Shown here: positions 56,070 through 64,000 of the stretch, piece by piece
Position numbering within the stretch: the first letter of the stretch is position 1
How the letters are laid out: each line of letters opens with the position of its first letter
DNA from: Mesostigma viride
Lineage: Eukaryota; Streptophyta; Mesostigmatophyceae; Mesostigmatales; Mesostigmataceae
DNA: 64,000 nt
Reading direction: 5' to 3'
NCBI GenBank assembly: GCA_009746045.1
Contig: RPFO01001996.1
Coordinates: 1-64,000 of the forward strand
Translations under genes and position numbers: made by a program
Notes under the pieces: model-generated
The model's database searches: none
What the model was told of the DNA's origin: nothing
What the model saw: the letters and a program-made list of their open reading frames with translations, nothing else

Positions 56070-59000
56070 GTCTCCATGGCTGGCCTACGTACATGGATGG
56101 CATTTATGTATTTAATGATGAGGATTCAGGCTCCCATGGTGTCATCATGGCTTGTCTACCTACATGGTTGGCATTTATGTAACCTGAATCCTCTCATTAA
56201 GAAAATGAAGAGGATTCAGGCTCCATTGGTGTCATCATGGCTGGCCTACGTACATGGATGTCAAGGAATAGTAAATGATGAGGATTCAGGCTCCCATGGT
56301 GTCATCATGGCCCGTCTACGTACATGGATGTCAAGGAATAGTAAATGATGAGGATTCAGGCTCCCATGGGGTCATCATGGCTTGTCTACGTACATGGTTG
56401 GCATTTATGTAATTAACGAGGAGGATTCAGGCTCCATTGGTGTCATCATGGCTGGCCTACGTACATGGATGTCAAGGAATAGTAAATGATGAGGATTCAG
56501 GCTCCCATGGTGTCATCATGGCTTGTCTACGTACATGGTTGGCATTTATGTAATTAATGAGGAGGATTCAGGCTCCCATGGTGTCATCATGGCCCGTCTA
56601 CTTACATGGATGGCATTTATGTAATTAATGATGAGGATTCAGGCTCCCATGGGGTCATCATGGCTTGTCTACGTACATGGTTGGCATTTATGTAATTCAT
56701 GAGGAGGATTCAGGCTCCCATGGTGTCTCCATGGCTGGCCTACGTACATGGATGTCAAGGAATAGTAAATGATGAGGATTCAGGCTCCCATGGTGTCATC
56801 ATGGCCCGTCTACGTACATGGATGGCATTTATGTAATTAATGATGAGGATTCAGGCTCCCATGGGGTCATCATGGCTTGTCTACGTACATGGTTGGCATT
56901 TATGTAATTAATGAGGAGGATTCAGGCTCCCATGGTGTCTCCATGGCTGGCCTACGTACATGGATGTCAAGGAATAGTAAATGATGAGGATTCAGGCTCC
57001 CATGGTGTCATCATGGCCTGTCTACGTACATGGATGGCATGTATGTAATTAATGATGAGGATTCAGGCTCCCATGGTGTCATCATGGCTTGTCTACGTAC
57101 ATGGTTGGCATTTATGTAATTAATGAGGAGGATTCAGGCTCCCATGGGGTCATCATGGCTTGTCTACGTACATGGTTGGCATTTATGTAATTAATGATGA
57201 GGATTCAGGCTCCCATGGTGTCTCCATGGCTGGCCTACGTACATGGATGTCAAGGAATAGTAAATGATGAGGATTCAGGCTCCCATGGTGTCATCATGGC
57301 CCGTGTACGTACATGGATGGCATGTATGTAATTAATGAGGGGGATTCAGGCTCCCATGGTGTCATCATGGCTGGCCTACGTACATGGATGTCAAAGAAAA
57401 AGAAATGATGAGGATTCAGGCTCCCATGGTGTCATCATGGCTGGCCTACGTACATGGATGTCTCATAAAATAAATGATGAGGATTCAGGCTCCCATGGTG
57501 TCATCATGGCTTGTCTACCTACATTGTTGGCATGTATGTAATTAATGATGAGGATTCAGGCTCCCATGGTGTCTCCATGGCTGGCCTACGTACATGAATG
57601 GCATTTATGTAATTAATGATGAGGATTCAGGCTCCCATGGTGTCATCATGGCCCGTCTACGTACATGGATGGCATTTATGTAATTAATGATGAGGATTCA
57701 GGCTCCCATGGGGTCATCATGGCTTGTCTACGTACATGGTTGGCATTTATGTAATTAATGAGGAGGATTCAGGCTCCCATGGTGTCTCCATGGCTGGCCT
57801 ACGTACATGGATGTCAAGGAATAGTAAATGATGAGGATTCAGGCTCCCATGGTGTCATCATGGCCTGTCTACGTACATGGATGGCATGTATGTAATTAAT
57901 GATGAGGATTCAGGCTCCCATGGTGTCATCATGGCTTGTCTACGTACATGGTTGGCATTTATGTAATTAATGAGGAGGATTCAGGCTCCCATGGTGTCAT
58001 CATGGCTTGTCTACGTACATGGTTGGCATTTATGTAATTAATGATGAGGATTCAGGCTCCCATGGTGTCTCCATGGCTGGCCTACGTACATGGATGTCAA
58101 GGAATAGTAAATGATGAGGATTCAGGCTCCCATGGTGTCATCATGGCTTGTCTACGTACATGGTTGGCATTTATGTAATTAATGAGGAGGATTCAGGCTC
58201 CCATGGTGTCTCCATGGCTGGCCTACGTACATGGATGGCATTTATGTATTTAATGATGAGGATTCAGGCTCCCATGGTGTCATCATGGCTTGTCTACCTA
58301 CATGGTTGGCATTTATGTAACCTGAATCCACTCATTAAGAAAATGAAGAGGATTCAGGCTCCATTGGTGTCATCATGGCTGGCCTACGTACATGGATGTC
58401 AAGGAATAGTAAATGATGAGGATTCAGGCTCCCATGGTGTCATCATGGCCCGTCTACGTACATGGATGTCAAGGAATAGTAAATGATGAGGATTCAGGCT
58501 CCCATGGTGTCATCATGGCTTGTCTACCTACATGGTTGGCATTTATGTAACCTGAATCCACTCATTAAGAAAATGAAGAGGATTCAGGCTCCATTGGTGT
58601 CATCATGGCCCGTCTACGTACATGGATGTCAAGGAATAGTAAATGATGAGGATTCAGGCTCCCATGGGGTCATCATGGCTTGTCTACGTACATGGTTGGC
58701 ATTTATGTAATTAACGAGGAGGATTCAGGCTCCATTGGTGTCATCATGGCTGGCCTACGTACATGGATGTCAAGGAATAGTAAATGATGAGGATTCAGGC
58801 TCCCATGGTGTCATCATGGATTGTCTACGTACATGGTTGGCATTTATGTAATTAATGAGGAGGATTCAGGCTCCCATGGTGTCTCCATGGCTGGCCTACG
58901 TACATGGATGGCATTTATGTATTTAATGATGAGGATTCAGGCTCCCATGGTGTCATCATGGCTTGTCTACCTACATGGTTGGCATTTATGTAACCTGAAT

Positions 59001-62000
59001 CCACTCATTAAGAAAATGAAGAGGATTCAGGCTCCATTGGTGTCATCATGGCTGGCCTACGTACATGGATGTCAAGGAATAGTAAATGATGAGGATTCAG
59101 GCTCCCATGGTGTCATCATGGCCCGTCTACGTACATGGATGTCAAGGAATAGTAAATGATGAGGATTCAGGCTCCCATGGGGTCATCATGGCTTGTCTAC
59201 GTACATGGTTGGCATTTATGTAATTAACGAGGAGGATTCAGGCTCCATTGGTGTCATCATGGCTGGCCTACGTACATGGATGTCAAGGAATAGTAAATGA
59301 TGAGGATTCAGGCTCCCATGGTGTCATCATGGCTTGTCTACGTACATGGTTGGCATTTATGTAATTAATGAGGAGGATTCAGGCTCCCATGGTGTCATCA
59401 TGGCCCGTCTACTTACATGGATGGCATTTATGTAATTAATGATGAGGATTCAGGCTCCCATGGGGTCATCATGGCTTGTCTACGTACATGGTTGGCATTT
59501 ATGTAATTCATGAGGAGGATTCAGGCTCCCATGGTGTCTCCATGGCTGGCCTACGTACATGGATGTCAAGGAATAGTAAATGATGAGGATTCAGGCTCCC
59601 ATGGTGTCATCATGGCCCGTCTACGTACATGGATGGCATTTATGTAATTAATGATGAGGATTCAGGCTCCCATGGGGTCATCATGGCTTGTCTACGTACC
59701 TGGTTGGCATTTATGTAATTAATGAGGAGGATTCAGGCTCCCATGGTGTCTCCATGGCTGGCCTACGTACATGGATGTCAAGGAATAGTAAATGATGAGG
59801 ATTCAGGCTCCCATGGTGTCATCATGGCCTGTCTACGTACATGGATGGCATGTATGTAATTAATGATGAGGATTCAGGCTCCCATGGTGTCATCATGGCT
59901 TGTCTACGTACATGGTTGGCATTTATGTAATTAATGAGGAGGATTCAGGCTCCCATGGTGTCATCATGGCTTGTCTACGTACATGGTTGGCATTTATGTA
60001 ATTAATGATGAGGATTCAGGCTCCCATGGTGTCTCCATGGCTGGCCTACGTACATGGATGTCAAGGAATAGTAAATGATGAGGATTCAGGCTCCCATGGT
60101 GTCATCATGGCCCGTGTACGTACATGGATGGCATGTATGTAATTAATGAGGAGGATTCAGGCTCCCATGGTGTCATCATGGCTGGCCTACGTACATGGAT
60201 GTCAAAGAAAAAGAAATGATGAGGATTCAGGCTCCCATGGTGTCATCATGGCTGGCCTACGTACATGGATGTCTCATAAAATAAATGATGAGGATTCAGG
60301 CTCCCATGGTGTCATCATGGCTTGTCTACCTACATTGTTGGCATGTATGTAATTAATGATGAGGATTCAGGCTCCCATGGTGTCTCCATGGCTGGCCTAC
60401 GTACATGAATGGCATTTATGTAATTAATGATGAGGATTCAGGCTCCCATGGTGTCATCATGGCCCGTCTACGTACATGGATGGCATTTATGTAATTAATG
60501 ATGAGGATTCAGGCTCCCATGGGGTCATCATGGCTTGTCTACGTACATGGTTGGCATTTATGTAATTAATGAGGAGGATTCAGGCTCCCATGGTGTCTCC
60601 ATGGCTGGCCTACGTACATGGATGTCAAGGAATAGTAAATGATGAGGATTCAGGCTCCCATGGTGTCATCATGGCCTGTCTACGTACATGGATGGCATGT
60701 ATGTAATTAATGATGAGGATTCAGGCTCCCATGGTGTCATCATGGCTTGTCTACGTACATGGTTGGCATTTATGTAATTAATGAGGAGGATTCAGGCTCC
60801 CATGGTGTCATCATGGCTGGCCTACGTACATGGTTGGCATTTATGTAATTAATGATGAGGATTCAGGCTCCCATGGTGTCTCCATGGCTGGCCTACGTAC
60901 ATGGATGTCAAGGAATAGTAAATGATGAGGATTCAGGCTCCCATGGTGTCATCATGGCCCGTGTACGTACATGGATGGCATGTATGTAATTAATGAGGAG
61001 GATTCAGGCTCCCATGGTGTCATCATGGCTGGCCTACGTACATGGATGTCAAAGAAAAAGAAATGATGAGGATTCAGGCTCCCATGGTGTCATCATGGCT
61101 TGTCTACGTACATGGTTGGCATTTATGTAATTAATGAGGAGGATTCAGGCTCCCATGGTGTCATCATGGCTTGTCTACGTACATGGTTGGCATTTATGTA
61201 ATTAACGAGGAGGATTCAGGCTCCCATGGTGTCATCATGGCTGGCCTACGTACATGGATGTCAAGGAATAGTAAATGATGAGGATTCAGGCTCCCATGGG
61301 GTCATCATGGCTTGTCTACGTACATGGTTGGCATTTATGTAATTAATGAGGAGGATTCAGGCTCCCATGGTGTCTCCATGGCTGGCCTACGTACATGGAT
61401 GTCAAGGAATAGTAAATGATGAGGATTCAGGCTCCCATGGTGTCATCATGGCCTGTCTACGTACATGGATGGCATGTATGTAATTAATGAGGAGGGATTT
61501 AGGCTCCCATGGTGTCATCAATGCCCGTCTACGTACATGGTTGGCATATATGTAATTAATGATGAGGATTCAGGCTCCAATGGTGTCATCATGGCCCGTC
61601 TACGTACATGGATGTCAAGGAATAGTAAATGATGAGGATTCAGGCTCCCATGGTGTCATCATGGCTTGTCTACGTACATGGTTGGCATTTATGTAATTAA
61701 CGAGGAGGATTCAGGCTCCCATGGTGTCTCCATGGCTGGCCTACGTACATGGATGTCAAGGAATAGTAAATGATGAGGATTCAGGCTCCCATGGTGTCAT
61801 CATGGCCCGTGTACGTACATGGATGGCATGTATGTAATTAATGATGAGGATTCAGGCTCCCATGGTGTCATCATGGCCCGTCTACGTACATGGATGTCAA
61901 AGAAAAAAAAATGATGAGGATTCAGGCTCCCATGGTGTCATCATGGCCCGTCTACGTACATGGATGTTTCATAAAAAAAATGATGAGGATTCAGGCTCCC

Positions 62001-64000
62001 ATGGTGTCATCATGGCCCGTCTACGTACATGGTTGGCATTTATGTAATTAATGAAGAGGATTCAGGCTCCCATGGTGTCATCATGGCCCGTCTACGTACA
62101 TGGATGTCAAGGAATAGTAAATGATGAGGATTCAGGCTCCCATGGGGTCATCATGGCTTGTCTACGTACATGGTTGGCATTTATGTAATTAACGAGGAGG
62201 ATTCAGGCTCCATTGGTGTCATCATGGCTGGCCTACGTACATGGATGTCAAGGAATAGTAAATGATGAGGATTCAGGCTCCCATGGTGTCATCATGGCTT
62301 GTCTACGTACATGGTTGGCATTTATGTAATTAATGAGGAGGATTCAGGCTCCCATGGTGTCTCCATGGCTGGCCTACGTACATGGATGGCATTTATGTAT
62401 TTAATGATGAGGATTCAGGCTCCCATGGTGTCATCATGGCTTGTCTACCTACATGGTTGGCATTTATGTAACCTGAATCCTCTCATTAAGAAAATGAAGA
62501 GGATTCAGGCTCCATTGGTGTCATCATGGCTGGCCTACGTACATGGATGTCAAGGAATAGTAAATGATGAGGATTCAGGCTCCCATGGTGTCATCATGGC
62601 CCGTCTACGTACATGGATGTCAAGGAATAGTAAATGATGAGGATTCAGGCTCCCATGGGTCATCATGGCTTGTCTACGTACATGGTTGGCATTTATGTAA
62701 TTAACGAGGAGGATTCAGGCTCCATTGGTGTCATCATGGCTGGCCTACGTACATGGATGTCAAGGAATAGTAAATGATGAGGATTCAGGCTCCCATGGTG
62801 TCATCATGGCTTGTCTACGTACATGGTTGGCATTTATGTAATTAATGAGGAGGATTCAGGCTCCCATGGTGTCATCATGGCCCGTCTACTTACATGGATG
62901 GCATTTATGTAATTAATGATGAGGATTCAGGCTCCCATGGGGTCATCATGGCTTGTCTACGTACATGGTTGGCATTTATGTAATTAATGAGGAGGATTCA
63001 GGCTCCCATGGTGTCTCCATGGCTGGCCTACGTACATGGATGTCAAGGAATAGTAAATGATGAGGATTCAGGCTCCCATGGTGTCATCATGGCCCGTCTA
63101 CGTACATGGATGGCATTTATGTAATTAATGATGAGGATTCAGGCTCCCATGGGGTCATCATGGCTTGTCTACGTACATGGTTGGCATTTATGTAATTAAT
63201 GAGGAGGATTCAGGCTCCCATGGTGTCTCCATGGCTGGCCTACGTACATGGATGTCAAGGAATAGTAAATGATGAGGATTCAGGCTCCCATGGTGTCATC
63301 ATGGCCTGTCTACGTACATGGATGGCATGTATGTAATTAATGATGAGGATTCAGGCTCCCATGGTGTCATCATGGCTTGTCTACGTACATGGATGGCATG
63401 TATGTAATTAATGATGAGGATTCAGGCTCCATTGGTGTCATCATGGCTGGCCTACGTATGTACATGGATGTCAAAGAAAAAAAAAATGATGAGGATTCAG
63501 GCTCCCATGGTGTCATCATTGCCCGTGTATGTACATGGTTGGCATTTATGTAATTAATGATGAGGATTCAGGCTCCATTGGTGTCATCATTGCCCGTGTA
63601 TGTACATGGTTGGCATTTATGTATGTAATTAATGATGAGGATTCAGGCTCCATTGGTGTCATCATGGCTGGCCTACGTATGTACATGGATGTCAAAGAAA
63701 AAAAAATGATGAGGATTCAGGCTCCCATGGTGTCATCATGGCCCGTCTACGTACATGGATGTCAAGGAATAGTAAATGATGAGGATTCAGGCTCCCATGG
63801 TGTCAGATGTCATGGCCTGTCTACGTACATGGATGGCATGTATGTAATTAATGATGAGGATTCAGGCTCCATTGGTGTCATCATGGCTGGCCTACGTATG
63901 TACATGGATGTCAAAGAAAAAAAAATGATGAGGATTCAGGCTCCCATGGTGTCATCATGGCCCGTCTACGTACATGGATGTCAAGGAATAGTAAATGATG
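56070..64000 (+). repeat. 70-71 bp satellite, forward part after retrotransposon
   Basis: About 112 forward monomers to the window edge. Segments recur at large periods: the monomer reading CCGTCTACTTACATGG occurs at about 56590, 59405 and 62880, showing higher-order units of about 2.8 and 3.5 kb. CCTGAATCCWCTCATTAAG, an inverted fragment embedded in some monomers, occurs at about 56181, 58320, 58553, 58995 and 62471 (and 8030 in copy 1). The last 660 bp follow 8680-9350 of copy 1. Confidence 0.95.

Overview
The window looks like nuclear DNA of a eukaryote with spliceosomal introns. The two multi-exon genes have GT-AG introns that all fall in phase 0. There are TATA-like motifs, satellites, foldback repeats and an LTR retrotransposon, and no bacterial operon signals. 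I cannot name the organism; an alga or other protist is a guess. Most of the 64 kb is repeats and mobile elements, and no ordinary housekeeping gene is recognisable.

Layout. (1) 1-16856, repeat block copy 1: a TAAGCG hexamer array, a purine tract, a 366-bp tandem duplication, a foldback palindrome, then a giant inverted repeat. The inverted repeat has 2.26-kb arms at 3158-5418 and 14599-16856, each with a GCATGC minisatellite, around a 9.2-kb array of a 70-71 bp satellite that reverses orientation near 6461. (2) 16857-17957: single-copy DNA with promoter-like motifs, then an AT-rich stretch. (3) 17958-32503: the only convincing gene island. Gene A (+ strand, 3 exons, possible DDE-type transposase) converges on six minus-strand genes: B (6 exons, about 1577 aa), C, D, F, E (MYND finger) and G. 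A 20-bp motif, GTTRCG-N8-CGTTTC, occurs about 29 times outside the island's main coding domains. All copies left of about 22.9 kb point one way and all copies right of about 24.8 kb point the other way, with tandem arrays at both edges. This suggests one large (about 14.7 kb) DNA mobile element with subterminal repeats.

(4) 32552-64000, repeat block copy 2. It has the same order as copy 1: hexamer, purine tract, 366-bp region, foldback, arm with minisatellite, and satellite with the same inversion point. Three insertions absent from copy 1 interrupt it. The first is an 8.47-kb segment (34539-43009) with about 27-bp terminal inverted repeats inside the purine tract. The second is a 1769-bp element (48119-49887) with an 8-bp target duplication inside the satellite. 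The third is a 2765-bp gag-only LTR retrotransposon (53305-56069) with apparently identical 744-bp LTRs and a 5-bp target duplication GTCTC. Copy 1 acts as the empty-site reference for these insertions. The right arm of copy 2 should lie beyond 64000.

The gene island and the repeat block together form a unit of about 33.4 kb that begins again at 33237, so the window may be part of a larger tandem or segmental duplication. Alignments were made by eye; exact identities were not computed.
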